From Clostridiales bacterium (lineage in GTDB: Bacteria > Bacillota > Clostridia > Peptostreptococcales > Anaerovoracaceae), in the NCBI GenBank assembly GCA_003542355.1, contig DPKU01000033.1, positions 1 to 10,169 of the forward strand: a DNA stretch of 10,169 nt, given 5' to 3'. Positions 1 through 7,893 of the stretch are shown here, in pieces. Position numbers and translations under genes: made by a program. Every line of letters starts with the position of its first letter. The first letter of the stretch is position 1. A model generated the notes under the pieces. That model had not been told where the DNA came from and did not search any database. It worked only from the letters and a program-made list of their open reading frames with translations.

Positions 1-987
1 TGCGGCTCAGGAATGGCCACCACCGCTGCGATCGGCGGCATGATGATCCCTCAGATGAAAGATAAAGGCTATAAAGTGCCCTATGCAGCCACGCTGGTGT
101 GCTTTGGCGGGACCGTGGGCCCGATCATTCCACCCAGTCTGTCCTTTGTGCTCTACGGCGCAACGACAAAGGTTCCGGTACCCACACTGTTTTTGGCCGG
201 TATCCTTCCGGGGATCCTGATCGGCATTGGCTTTCTTGTAACGAACTACGTGATGTGCCGGTCTATGGGCCAGGATCTGGCCATTCGTACCACAGCTGAA
301 AAAGTAAATATCATGGAAGCGATGCAGGTAAGAGGCAAACTGGTATGGAAGACCTTCCGGGAAGGTTTCTGGGCTTTGCTGTCTCCTGTCATCATCCTGG
401 GCGGCATCTATTCCGGCATATTCACGCCTACTGAGGCAGCTTGTATCTCTGTGGTCTATTCCCTCTTCGTAAGCGTATTTGTGTATAAAGAACTGGATAT
501 GAAGGGCGTGTACAAAACCTTTCTGGCCGCTTCGGTCATCAATGGTGTCACATCGTTCCTCCTGGGTTACTCTACCGTCTTTTCCACCTTTATGACGTTC
601 GAAAGAGTTCCTCAGGCGATCTCCGAATTTCTTATGACTGTCACAGAAAGTCCTGTGGTGCTCCTGCTGATCATCAATGCGATCCTGCTTGTCGTCGGCT
701 GTTTTCTGGATACCGTACCGGCGATCATCGTCATGGCGCCTATGCTGCTGCCTACGATCACGCATTTCGGCATCAGCCCGGTGCACTTCGGGGTGATCAT
801 GGCCGTCAATCTGGCTTTCGGTCTGTGCACACCTCCTTACGGATGCAATCTGTTCGTCGGCGCCGCAGTGGCAAAGATCAGCATGGAGAGCATGTTCAAA
901 TACATTATTCCATTTTTTATCGTATCCATCGTGTTGCTGATGATCATCACCTATGTTCCGGCCATCTCACTGTTTTTCATCAATTAG
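1..987 (+). CDS. dctM: TRAP transporter large permease (DctM family), 5' end outside window
   Basis: Integral membrane subunit of a tripartite ATP-independent periplasmic (TRAP) transporter. This subunit carries solute, usually a carboxylate or related organic acid, across the cytoplasmic membrane using an ion gradient, together with a binding protein (DctP) and a small permease (DctQ). The reading frame is open from base 1; 328 residues are visible against about 430 for the family, so roughly the first 100 residues are missing. Family signs are the Gly/Ser/Ala-rich stretch at the window edge (CGSGMATTAAIGG), the PIIPPSL loop near residue 40, the FTPTEAA loop near residue 140, the FLDTVPAIIV helix near 237 and the LCTPPYG re-entrant motif near 275. 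Several long hydrophobic segments lie between them. The partner genes would lie upstream, outside the window, so the substrate cannot be named. A terminator follows 10 bases after the stop. Confidence 0.94.
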   Translation, partial: CGSGMATTAAIGGMMIPQMKDKGYKVPYAATLVCFGGTVGPIIPPSLSFVLYGATTKVPVPTLFLAGILPGILIGIGFLVTNYVMCRSMGQDLAIRTTAEKVNIMEAMQVRGKLVWKTFREGFWALLSPVIILGGIYSGIFTPTEAACISVVYSLFVSVFVYKELDMKGVYKTFLAASVINGVTSFLLGYSTVFSTFMTFERVPQAISEFLMTVTESPVVLLLIINAILLVVGCFLDTVPAIIVMAPMLLPTITHFGISPVHFGVIMAVNLAFGLCTPPYGCNLFVGAAVAKISMESMFKYIIPFFIVSIVLLMIITYVPAISLFFIN

Positions 988-997
988 ATAATGCGCC

Positions 998-1029
998 AAA
1001 GGTCCCTTATTTGAAAGGGGCCTTTTTTT
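998..1029 (+). terminator. Rho-independent terminator after the TRAP permease
   Basis: An 11-bp stem (998-1008 with 1015-1025, one G-U pair) surrounds a 6-base loop and runs into seven T residues at 1023-1029. It sits directly after the permease stop codon and before the promoter of the next operon, so it separates the two transcription units. Confidence 0.82.
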
Positions 1030-1054
1030 ATGCGGACTTTCAAAGGAAATGAAC

Positions 1055-1083
1055 TACAAAGTATCGCGGAAACAGGGTATAAT
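1055..1083 (+). promoter_or_regulatory. Probable sigma-A promoter of the PLP enzyme / GTPase / B3-B4 operon
   Basis: A perfect -10 box TATAAT lies at 1078-1083. The best -35 candidate at the right distance (17 bp) is TACAAA at 1055-1060, which matches TTGACA at only three of six positions, so the promoter is either modest or depends on an activator. The inferred transcript start near 1090 would leave a leader of about 40 nt, with a strong AGGAGG ribosome binding site at 1115-1120. No riboswitch-sized leader is present. Confidence 0.55.
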
Positions 1084-1127
1084 AGGGACGAGAATGCACC
1101 TATCGCAACCATACAGGAGGAACTGAC

Positions 1128-2600
1128 ATGATTGATCTGACCATCCACGCCAAAGGACTGGAAAGCAATATACGCAAAGCCCGGGAAAACAATATCATCA
1201 TTCCCACAATCGCTCAGATGCGCGATCCGGGGAAGATCCCCCAATCCATCGTGGAAAAACTGAAAGACGTGGACCTTTGGGATGTCAATCCCCTGAATCT
1301 GTTCCGCATCACCTGGAAAAACGAGCCGAAAGAAAAAGGGGGACAGTTTCAAAAAGTCCCCAACTATATTGAACTGCCTTCGGTGCTGACCGGCGTTCCC
1401 TGCCGGATCTTTGCCATGGTAGGCAAATGGTTTCCCACGGGCTGTCATAAAGTCGGCGCATCCTTCGGCTGCCTGGCGCCCAGACTGCTGACCGGTCAGT
1501 TCGATGCAGATTACCACAAAGCCGCCTGGCCTTCCACCGGGAACTACTGCCGTGGAGGTGCCTTCAATTCCAAGTTGCTGGCTTGTCATTCCATCGCCAT
1601 CCTTCCCGAAGGCATGTCCAAAGAACGCTTTGAATGGCTTCAAACCATCGCTGGTGAAGTGATCGCCACCCCGGGCAGTGAATCCAACGTCAAGGAGATC
1701 TTTGACAAATCATGGGAATTGAAACAGCGGGCAGACGTGATGGTGTTCAATCAGTTCGAAGAAATGGGCAACGCCTTGTGGCACTATAACGTCACCGGCA
1801 CAGCCATGGCCGATGTATACGAAGACCTCAAACAGCCAGGCAACCGCTTTGCCGGCGCCTGCTTCACGTCCGGATCAGCCGGGACCATGAGTGCCGGTGA
1901 TTACCTGAAGGACGTTTATCCCACACTGAAGCTGGCTGTGGGCGAGGCGCTCCAGTGCCCCACCATTCTGTCCAACGGCTTCGGAAGCCATCGGATCGAA
2001 GGCATCGGAGACAAACATATCCCTTGGATCCACAACGTAAAAAACACGGATATGGTGATCGATATCGATGACGAAGATTCCCAGAGACTGCTCCGGCTGT
2101 TCAACACAAACCCGGGCAAACGCTATCTGAAAGAAGAACTGAGGCTGGAAGACGAGCAGATCGAAGCGCTTTCGCTGATGGGCATTTCGGGCATTGCAAA
2201 TCTGCTGTGCTGTATCAAAATGGCCAAATATTACGAGCTGACCGAAGAAGATGTGATCGGCACTGTCCTAACAGACTCCGCAGATATGTATCGCTCCAGG
2301 ATCGAAGAACTGGACGAGCTGCACGGCGCTTACGATCTGCAGGAAGCCGCACTGGATCATCAACTTCATATGCAGGGCCTGCGCACAGACAATATGGCAG
2401 AACTCACATATGCAGACCGCAAGCGGATTCACAACCTCAAATACTACACCTGGGTGGAACAGCAAGGAAGAGATGTGGATGAACTGAATGCACTGTGGTA
2501 CGATCCGGAAAATACATGGGAAGCTGTTCATGCCCAGGCAAAGGAACTGGATGCGCTGGCCGAAGCATTCAACGAAGCGACGGGACTTCTGGAAGCTTGA
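1128..2600 (+). CDS. Uncharacterised PLP-dependent enzyme, fold type II (cysteine synthase / threonine synthase superfamily)
   Basis: A 490-residue cytosolic enzyme that should bind pyridoxal phosphate. The start is set by AGGAGG seven bases upstream. The cofactor features follow the fold-type II order: a lysine in CHKVGAS (Lys108) as likely Schiff base; STGN at 136-139, the substrate/carboxylate loop; an NQFEEMGNALWHY segment at 208-220, matching the cysteine synthase NQFENPAN region; and a Gly/Ser-rich phosphate loop SGSAGTMSAGD at 248-258. At 490 residues it is much longer than cysteine synthase (about 310), with extra N- and C-terminal parts. The C-terminal KYYTWVEQQG region recalls the group annotated as PLP-dependent protein subunit beta, which includes OrtB of 2-amino-4-oxopentanoate thiolase. 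No small OrtA-like partner gene lies beside it, so that role is not supported here. First gene of a three-gene coupled operon. The fold is fairly sure; the reaction is unknown. Confidence 0.88.
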   Translation: MIDLTIHAKGLESNIRKARENNIIIPTIAQMRDPGKIPQSIVEKLKDVDLWDVNPLNLFRITWKNEPKEKGGQFQKVPNYIELPSVLTGVPCRIFAMVGKWFPTGCHKVGASFGCLAPRLLTGQFDADYHKAAWPSTGNYCRGGAFNSKLLACHSIAILPEGMSKERFEWLQTIAGEVIATPGSESNVKEIFDKSWELKQRADVMVFNQFEEMGNALWHYNVTGTAMADVYEDLKQPGNRFAGACFTSGSAGTMSAGDYLKDVYPTLKLAVGEALQCPTILSNGFGSHRIEGIGDKHIPWIHNVKNTDMVIDIDDEDSQRLLRLFNTNPGKRYLKEELRLEDEQIEALSLMGISGIANLLCCIKMAKYYELTEEDVIGTVLTDSADMYRSRIEELDELHGAYDLQEAALDHQLHMQGLRTDNMAELTYADRKRIHNLKYYTWVEQQGRDVDELNALWYDPENTWEAVHAQAKELDALAEAFNEATGLLEA

Positions 2601-3946
2601 TGAAAAACAGACAGGAACAAAGGACGGCAGCAATTACCCATCGTGTCAGAGAAACGCTGTCGCTGCTCCGCACTTCTGACATACCTGGCAAGCAGGCGGT
2701 CAGAGCAGAAGCGCTTCTGAAAAAGCTGGAAGAGCAGTTGATCACCGTAGCGGTGATCGGACAGTTCAAGCGAGGAAAAAGCGCTCTGGTCAATGCGCTG
2801 CTGGGGGAAGAGCTTCTACCGGTGGGTATCGTACCGGTCACATCTGCTGTCACCGAGATCCGTTACGGCACGCCACGCGCCGCCGTTCGGTTTCAAAACG
2901 GCCTGATACGCCCTACGGAAATCGATCAGCTGGCCAAGTACATCAACGAACAGGAAAACCCGGACAATCATCTGGGCGTATCCTCGGTCCGGATCTTCTC
3001 CACCTCCCCTTTTCTGCAGGAAGGTCTCACCTTTGTGGACACACCTGGTGTAGGATCCTTCCATAAACACAACTCTGATGCCGCATACGCTTTTGTCCGG
3101 GAAAGCGATGCAGTGATCTTTATGCTGTCGGTGGATACGCCCATCAACGAGATCGAGATCGAATTTCTTAAAAACACCCGGATGTTTGCCGGAAAGTTCT
3201 TCTTTGTGGTGAATAAGATCGACACCATCGATGACAAGGAGCTGGAAACCTATCTGGACTATTGCAGAAACCTGCTGCGCAGGCTCATGGATACGGAGGA
3301 CGTGACCCTCTTTCCCCTCAGTGCAAAGACCGGCGCCGGCGTGGAGAGGCTGAAGGAAAAGCTGCTGCAGGAATGCGAGACCGGCATCCGTGAGATCCTA
3401 TGCGAATCTTCCAGATTGAAGCTTCGGGATATCGTGATCGAAGCTTTGGCTCAAATCGAGTTGTATTGGAAAGTTCTGTTGATGCCTCCTGTGATCCTGG
3501 CAAGAACGCTGAAGCAAATGAACGAAACGTTGGACGATTTTCGGCTGCAAGCGGAGGAAACGATTCGGGTGCTGCAGGCCGACCAAAAGGTGATCGTCCC
3601 GGGCTTGGAAGAAATGCTGGACGCACGGACCAACGAATTCAAATTGGCCCTGACCAAAGCTGTCACAGACATTTTCGGGATGGATTACCACTATGAGATC
3701 ACAGATTTGGAGCTTCCAGACCAGGCAAAAAACAACTTCGAAATGCCCTTGGCCGAAGAGCTGGGAAGGCGGTATATCCAAACGGCCGAAGGACTGTGCG
3801 ACGACTTGCAAACAACGCTCAATCGGGTGTTGCTGTACCGAAATGACAGCACCGTGGAAGTCGTTACACGCATTTATGAATTGAATCGCATGACCCGGCA
3901 ACTCCGGAGGACCAGGGATTCCCTGGAGAAGAAGGAAGAATTATGA
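2600..3946 (+). CDS. Dynamin-like large GTPase, compact
   Basis: A 448-residue GTPase of the dynamin superfamily. All G motifs are visible: P-loop GQFKRGKS at 54-61, a G2 threonine in PVTSAVT near 79-85, DTPGVG (G3) at 147-152, NKID (G4) at 205-208 and SAK (G5-like) at 241-243. The region after about residue 255 is mostly helical and charged, with coiled-coil character at the end. No clear transmembrane helix is present; a short apolar stretch (VLLMPPVIL) is the only candidate membrane contact. Bacterial dynamin-like proteins usually have 550 or more residues, so this is a short form. The chosen ATG at 2600 overlaps the upstream TGA by one base (TGATG); an in-frame ATG at 2495 would lie deep inside the PLP gene and adds a low-complexity, unrelated N-terminus. 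Its role is unknown; membrane remodelling or stress protection is the family precedent. Confidence 0.88.
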   Translation: MKNRQEQRTAAITHRVRETLSLLRTSDIPGKQAVRAEALLKKLEEQLITVAVIGQFKRGKSALVNALLGEELLPVGIVPVTSAVTEIRYGTPRAAVRFQNGLIRPTEIDQLAKYINEQENPDNHLGVSSVRIFSTSPFLQEGLTFVDTPGVGSFHKHNSDAAYAFVRESDAVIFMLSVDTPINEIEIEFLKNTRMFAGKFFFVVNKIDTIDDKELETYLDYCRNLLRRLMDTEDVTLFPLSAKTGAGVERLKEKLLQECETGIREILCESSRLKLRDIVIEALAQIELYWKVLLMPPVILARTLKQMNETLDDFRLQAEETIRVLQADQKVIVPGLEEMLDARTNEFKLALTKAVTDIFGMDYHYEITDLELPDQAKNNFEMPLAEELGRRYIQTAEGLCDDLQTTLNRVLLYRNDSTVEVVTRIYELNRMTRQLRRTRDSLEKKEEL

Positions 3947-4647
3947 AGCACTTGCGCATTACTCAAGACTTTTGGACACTGTTCCCGGAAGCCCGCATCG
4001 CAGTGGTATGCCTTACAGGGATCCGCAATACCGGCTCTTCTGCGGAGCTTTCAGAAGGGCTCCGATGTGCCAACGAAAAAGCGGCTCAATATCTGGGGAA
4101 AGAAGTATTCAGCGAAAACCCGGCTGTAGCTGTCTGGCGGGAAGCGTATCGGCAGTTCAAGACAAAAAAAGGCGTCCGGAGCTCTATCGAAAACCTGCTG
4201 AAACGCGTAGAAAAGGGGAATCCGGTAAGTGCGATCAACCCGTTGGTCGATCTGTACAATACGATTTCTCTGGAATATGGCCTCCCCTGCGGAGGAGAAG
4301 ACATCGATACGCTTCAGGGAGATCTCCTTCTGACGCTGGCCGATGGAGGGGAATCTTTCCTGGCCCTGGGCGATGAAATTGAAGACCCCGCCCTGCCCGG
4401 CGAGGTGGTCTACAAGGACGAGTTGGGCATCGTCTGCCGATGCTGGAACTGGAGGGACGGCATCCGCACCATGCTCACGGAACAGACCTCCAATGCCCTG
4501 CTGGTCATGGAATCCGTTGATCCCGCCCGCCACGAAGTGCTAAAGGAAGCGGCGGAGCAGATGTCGGAACGCGCAGTAAAGCATTTGGGCGGGGAAAGCC
4601 GCATGATGATCCTGAATCAAAGCAACAGCGTGTTTCCTCTTCTTTAA
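3943..4647 (+). CDS. Free-standing B3/B4 tRNA-binding-domain protein (PheT editing-domain-like)
   Basis: A 234-residue protein consisting of little more than a B3/B4 domain, the module that in the phenylalanyl-tRNA synthetase beta chain binds and clears misacylated Tyr-tRNA(Phe). Diagnostic segments are INPLVDLYN at 98-106, followed by SLEYGLPCGGEDID, and a GEVVYKDELG strand plus CWNWRDG near the C-terminal half. Stand-alone members occur in many Firmicutes and archaea. Their function is not settled, and editing or tRNA binding is inference. The ATG overlaps the GTPase stop (ATGA, 4 nt), with a purine-rich ribosome binding site GAAGGAAG at 3931-3938. A small inverted repeat (CCAGGG at 3912-3917, CCCTGG at 3921-3926) lies just before that site and could tune translation. 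It is the last gene of its operon and ends 22 bases before the shared terminator. Confidence 0.9.
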   Translation: MKHLRITQDFWTLFPEARIAVVCLTGIRNTGSSAELSEGLRCANEKAAQYLGKEVFSENPAVAVWREAYRQFKTKKGVRSSIENLLKRVEKGNPVSAINPLVDLYNTISLEYGLPCGGEDIDTLQGDLLLTLADGGESFLALGDEIEDPALPGEVVYKDELGIVCRCWNWRDGIRTMLTEQTSNALLVMESVDPARHEVLKEAAEQMSERAVKHLGGESRMMILNQSNSVFPLL

Positions 4648-4669
4648 TCATTTCATCATTGGTGGAATC

Positions 4670-4697
4670 AAAAACCGCGCCTCTCGGCGCGGTTTTT
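4670..4697. terminator. Bidirectional terminator between the plus-strand operon and ileS
   Basis: A perfect 12-bp stem (4670-4681 with 4686-4697) carries a GC-rich core (CCGCGCC/GGCGCGG) and a 4-base loop. It has five A residues on the left and five T residues on the right, so it can terminate transcription from either side. It lies between the convergent ends of the B3/B4 gene (4647) and ileS (4707). Confidence 0.88.
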
Positions 4698-4706
4698 ATG
4701 ATTGTC

Positions 4707-7700
4707 TTATATCCGTTCCACTTCGATGCCCGAAGGCTGCCCGTTCAGATCGAAGGAAGGAAGGCCTTCCCGATGCAGGATCTCGTCGGCCAGGGTTTCT
4801 TTCCGGATGAACGCGTCGTACACTTCGATGGCTGCGGACACCGCTTCGCTGGGATCCACATAGATGCGGATGCGATCCATCATGTCAAAGTCCTTTTGTT
4901 TGCGCATTTGCTGAACTTTAGAGATGAGCTCTCTAGCCAGTCCTTCCACGGCAAGTTCCTCTGTGACCGTGGTATCCAGGATCACACACAGGCCGTTTTC
5001 CAATCCAGCTGTGAACCCTTCCTTGGCGGAAACGGCCACATCCACCATTTCCAAAGTGATCTCTGAGGCATCGCCGTTCAAATCCATGGAAAGAGCGCCC
5101 TTCTCCGTAAGAACGTCGATCAGTTCCTTCGCGTTCGCCTTGGCAAGCGCAGCTGCAAACGCTTTGATCTTTGCCCCCAACAGCGGTCCGGCTGTCTTGA
5201 AGTCCGGCTTGAGACCATAGTTGATATACCGATCCATATCCTTTTCGAATACCACGCTTTTTACGTTCAGCTCTTCCTGGATCAGATCCGACATATAGGA
5301 GATCATCTCCTCATATTTCCCATCGATCAAAAGTTCCTGGAGAGGCTGGCGCACTTTGATGCGAGATTTCTCACGGATGCCTCTGGCCATGGTCACGATC
5401 TGCCGGACCAGATCCATCCGATCCTCCAGTTCCGTGTCGATCAGCGCGAAATCGCATTGGGGATAGTCGGCAAGATGAACCGACTCCGCGCCCGTCAGCT
5501 GGATATAGAGTTCATCGGAAATAAACGGCGCAAAGGGAGCGATCAGTCTGGCCACTCCTTCCAGTACTTCGAAAGTCGTAACGTAGACACTCTTCTTGTC
5601 GTCGGAAAGCTCATCGGCATAAAAACGTCTGCGTGCCCGCCGAATATACCAGTTTGAAAGATCCTCAGCTACAAAATCCTGGATCTTGCGAACGCTGCGG
5701 TTGTGGTCATATGCGTCCATGGCTTCTGTCACTTCCTGGACCAGACGATGATATTTGGACAGGATCCATCGGTCCAGCTCAGGGCGATGCTCCGCCGCCA
5801 CAAAGCAGGCGGCAGGATCGATCCCGTCATTATTGGCATAGAGCGTAAAGAAATTATAAACGTTTCGGAGGGTTCCGAAGAACTTGCCCTGTACGTCCAC
5901 CAGTCCGTCTTCGTCGAACTTGGTGGGGAACCACACCGGAGACACGTACAGCAAATACCAACGGGTGGCGTCAGCGCCGTACTTGTCGAAGAGCGAGAAG
6001 GGATCCACTGTGTTTCCCTTGGACTTGCTCATCTTCTTGCCTTCTTTGTCCAGTACCAGGTCGTTGACCAGCACGTTCCGATAAGGCGATTGTCCCTTGA
6101 TAAACGTAGCGATGGCCATGAGCGAATAGAACCAGCCCCGGGTCTGATCAATGCCTTCGCAGACAAAGTCCGCAGGGAACAGTTTATCGTCGAAGATGTC
6201 CGCATTTTCAAATGGATAGTGATGCTGGGCGAAGGGCATGGCGCCGCTGTCGAACCAGCAATCCAGGACTTCCGGGATCCGGGTCATGGCTTCCCCGCAT
6301 TCGGGGCACCGAAGATGCACTTCATCTACGTACGGACGATGCAGCTCGATGGAATCGTCGATGGGCTCAATGGCTTTCTCCGCCAACTCCCGGCGGGATC
6401 CGACGGATTCCAGATGACCGCAGGAGCAGCGCCAGATGTTGATCGGTGTGCCCCAATACCGGCTTCTGGAAATGGCCCAGTCCTTAACATCGGCGATCCA
6501 GTTGCCGAAGCGTCCTTCTCCGATGAATGGCGGATACCAGTTGGTTCCATCGTTGTTGGCTACCAGCTGATCCCTGAGCTTCGTCATTTCGATGTACCAG
6601 GAGGGCTTGGCATAATAAATGAGGGCTGTGCCGCACCGCCAGCAGTGCGGGTAGTTGTGCTCCAGCTTTTCCTTGGCATAGATCTTGTTGTCTGTGGCAA
6701 GATATTTGATGATGTCGACGTCCAGGCCTTCTTCCATCACAAAGCGACCCGCCCAGGGCGTCTCGGTATACCGGCCTTCTTCGTCCACCGGATTGGGGAC
6801 TGGCAGATCGTATTTGCGGCCCGTACGATAATCGTCCTCACCAAATGCAGGCGCCGTATGGACGATGCCTGTGCCGTCTTCCACGGTCACGTAGTCGCCC
6901 ACCGTCACATAGAACGCCTTTTTGTCCACCTTGATGAACGGCATCAGCTGCTCGTATTCCATGTACTCCAAGTCGCTTCCCTTGACGGTCTCCAGAATGG
7001 TGTAGGGGCCGTTGGGGCCCAGGACCTTTTCTGCAAGCGCCTGAGCGACATATAGAAATTCTCCGTTCTGTTCGGCCTTGACATATTCGATCTGAGCGCC
7101 TACGGTGAGAGCCACATTGGAGGCCAGTGTCCAGGGAGTTGTTGTCCAGGCAAGAAAATAGGTGTTTACTTCACCCTTCTTCCGAAACCGGCAGGTCAGT
7201 GTGTTTGCTTTGACCTCTTTGTAACCTTGCGCGACCTCGTGGGAAGCCAGGCCTGTGCCGCAGCGGGGACAATAAGGAAGGATCTTGTGGCCCTCGTAGA
7301 TGAGTCCGCCTTTGAAAAATTCTTTCAGCAGCCACCAGACCGATTCGATGTAGTTGTTTTCCAGGGTGATATACGGGTCGTCCAGATCGATGAGATACCC
7401 CATCCTCCGCGTCATCTCTCGCCACATTTTTTCATAAGTAAATACGGACTCCCGGCACTTTTTATTGAATTCCCTGATGCCGTAGGCTTCAATGTCCTTT
7501 TTGCCGGACATACCCAGCTGCTTCTCCACTTCGATTTCCACAGGAAGACCATGGGTGTCCCAACCGGCTTTCCTGTTGACCTGATACCCTTTCATCGTCT
7601 TATATCTGCAGACCGAATCCTTGAGCGTTCTGGCGATCACATGATGGATGCCCGGCTTGCCGTTGGCCGTGGGCGGTCCCTCATAGAATAAAAACGTCGG

Positions 7701-7811
7701 CCCGCCTTCACGGGTCGAGACGCATTTTTCCAGGAGGTGCTCCGCTTCCCAGGCGTCCGCCTGGGCATTTTGAACATCTGCGATGGGTTTCTCCGATAAA
7801 TGATTAAACAT
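4707..7811 (-). CDS. ileS: Isoleucyl-tRNA synthetase, type 2 (eukaryote-like), with GIHH signature
   Basis: Charges tRNA(Ile) with isoleucine in the cytoplasm. The 1034 residues match the type 2 (eukaryote-like) class. Domain order: catalytic Rossmann fold with EGPPTANGKPGIHH at 44-57; first zinc pair C181/C184 (CPRCG); CP1 editing domain with WTTTPW from 222 and HTAPAFGEDD near 320; further cysteine pairs C390/C393, C462/C464 and C502/C505; KMSKS at 593-597; then the helical anticodon-binding domain and a long C-terminal extension. The usual HIGH motif is altered: residues 54-57 read GIHH (7641-7652), with the first and third positions exchanged. Type 2 enzymes are known for mupirocin tolerance. 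The start is supported by AAAGGA at 7819-7824, seven bases from the ATG. It has its own promoter and no T-box-sized leader. Identity is secure; the resistance phenotype is inference. Confidence 0.98.
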   Translation of the reverse strand: MFNHLSEKPIADVQNAQADAWEAEHLLEKCVSTREGGPTFLFYEGPPTANGKPGIHHVIARTLKDSVCRYKTMKGYQVNRKAGWDTHGLPVEIEVEKQLGMSGKKDIEAYGIREFNKKCRESVFTYEKMWREMTRRMGYLIDLDDPYITLENNYIESVWWLLKEFFKGGLIYEGHKILPYCPRCGTGLASHEVAQGYKEVKANTLTCRFRKKGEVNTYFLAWTTTPWTLASNVALTVGAQIEYVKAEQNGEFLYVAQALAEKVLGPNGPYTILETVKGSDLEYMEYEQLMPFIKVDKKAFYVTVGDYVTVEDGTGIVHTAPAFGEDDYRTGRKYDLPVPNPVDEEGRYTETPWAGRFVMEEGLDVDIIKYLATDNKIYAKEKLEHNYPHCWRCGTALIYYAKPSWYIEMTKLRDQLVANNDGTNWYPPFIGEGRFGNWIADVKDWAISRSRYWGTPINIWRCSCGHLESVGSRRELAEKAIEPIDDSIELHRPYVDEVHLRCPECGEAMTRIPEVLDCWFDSGAMPFAQHHYPFENADIFDDKLFPADFVCEGIDQTRGWFYSLMAIATFIKGQSPYRNVLVNDLVLDKEGKKMSKSKGNTVDPFSLFDKYGADATRWYLLYVSPVWFPTKFDEDGLVDVQGKFFGTLRNVYNFFTLYANNDGIDPAACFVAAEHRPELDRWILSKYHRLVQEVTEAMDAYDHNRSVRKIQDFVAEDLSNWYIRRARRRFYADELSDDKKSVYVTTFEVLEGVARLIAPFAPFISDELYIQLTGAESVHLADYPQCDFALIDTELEDRMDLVRQIVTMARGIREKSRIKVRQPLQELLIDGKYEEMISYMSDLIQEELNVKSVVFEKDMDRYINYGLKPDFKTAGPLLGAKIKAFAAALAKANAKELIDVLTEKGALSMDLNGDASEITLEMVDVAVSAKEGFTAGLENGLCVILDTTVTEELAVEGLARELISKVQQMRKQKDFDMMDRIRIYVDPSEAVSAAIEVYDAFIRKETLADEILHREGLPSFDLNGQPSGIEVERI

Positions 7812-7861
7812 GTCTGTTTCCTTTATGAGTTGCTTTGTTTACAATGATTGCACAGTTAAAT

Positions 7862-7890
7862 AGTATAATTTAAAGCCCTTCTGCCGTCAA
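7862..7890 (-). promoter_or_regulatory. Sigma-A promoter of ileS
   Basis: Read on the minus strand, TTGACG (7890-7885) and TATACT (7867-7862) are separated by exactly 17 bp, with five of six matches in each box. The transcript should begin near 7855, about 45 nt before the ileS ATG. The -35 box starts four bases after the stop codon of the upstream PPTase-RecX gene. The -10 box is flanked by a short inverted repeat (TTAAAT at 7856-7861, ATTTAA at 7868-7873), which may be chance in AT-rich DNA. The leader is too short for a T-box, and no terminator separates ileS from the gene upstream. Confidence 0.75.
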
Positions 7891-7893
7891 GCC

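Noticed and set aside
7..786. 259-codon open frame on the minus strand, opposite the TRAP permease
   Set aside because: The translation is extremely charged and His/Arg/Asp-rich with no domain; the plus-strand DctM frame explains the DNA.
2495..2599. Upstream in-frame ATG extending the GTPase by 35 residues
   Set aside because: It would overlap the PLP enzyme gene by over 100 bases, and the added residues are low-complexity with many Gly, Ser and Cys. The ATG at 2600 gives the typical TGATG coupling.
4757..4768. Palindrome GGAAGGCCTTCC near the 3' end of ileS
   Set aside because: It has no loop for an RNA hairpin, lies in coding sequence and is short enough to be chance.
5703..7055. 450-codon open frame on the plus strand, opposite ileS
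   Set aside because: It lies wholly within ileS, which has every family motif. The antisense translation shows no recognisable domain and is rich in His, Arg and Gly, as expected of a shadow frame in mid-GC DNA.
7812..7893. T-box or other riboswitch before ileS
   Set aside because: The 82-base gap also holds the promoter, leaving about 45 nt of leader, and no specifier or antiterminator stem is visible.
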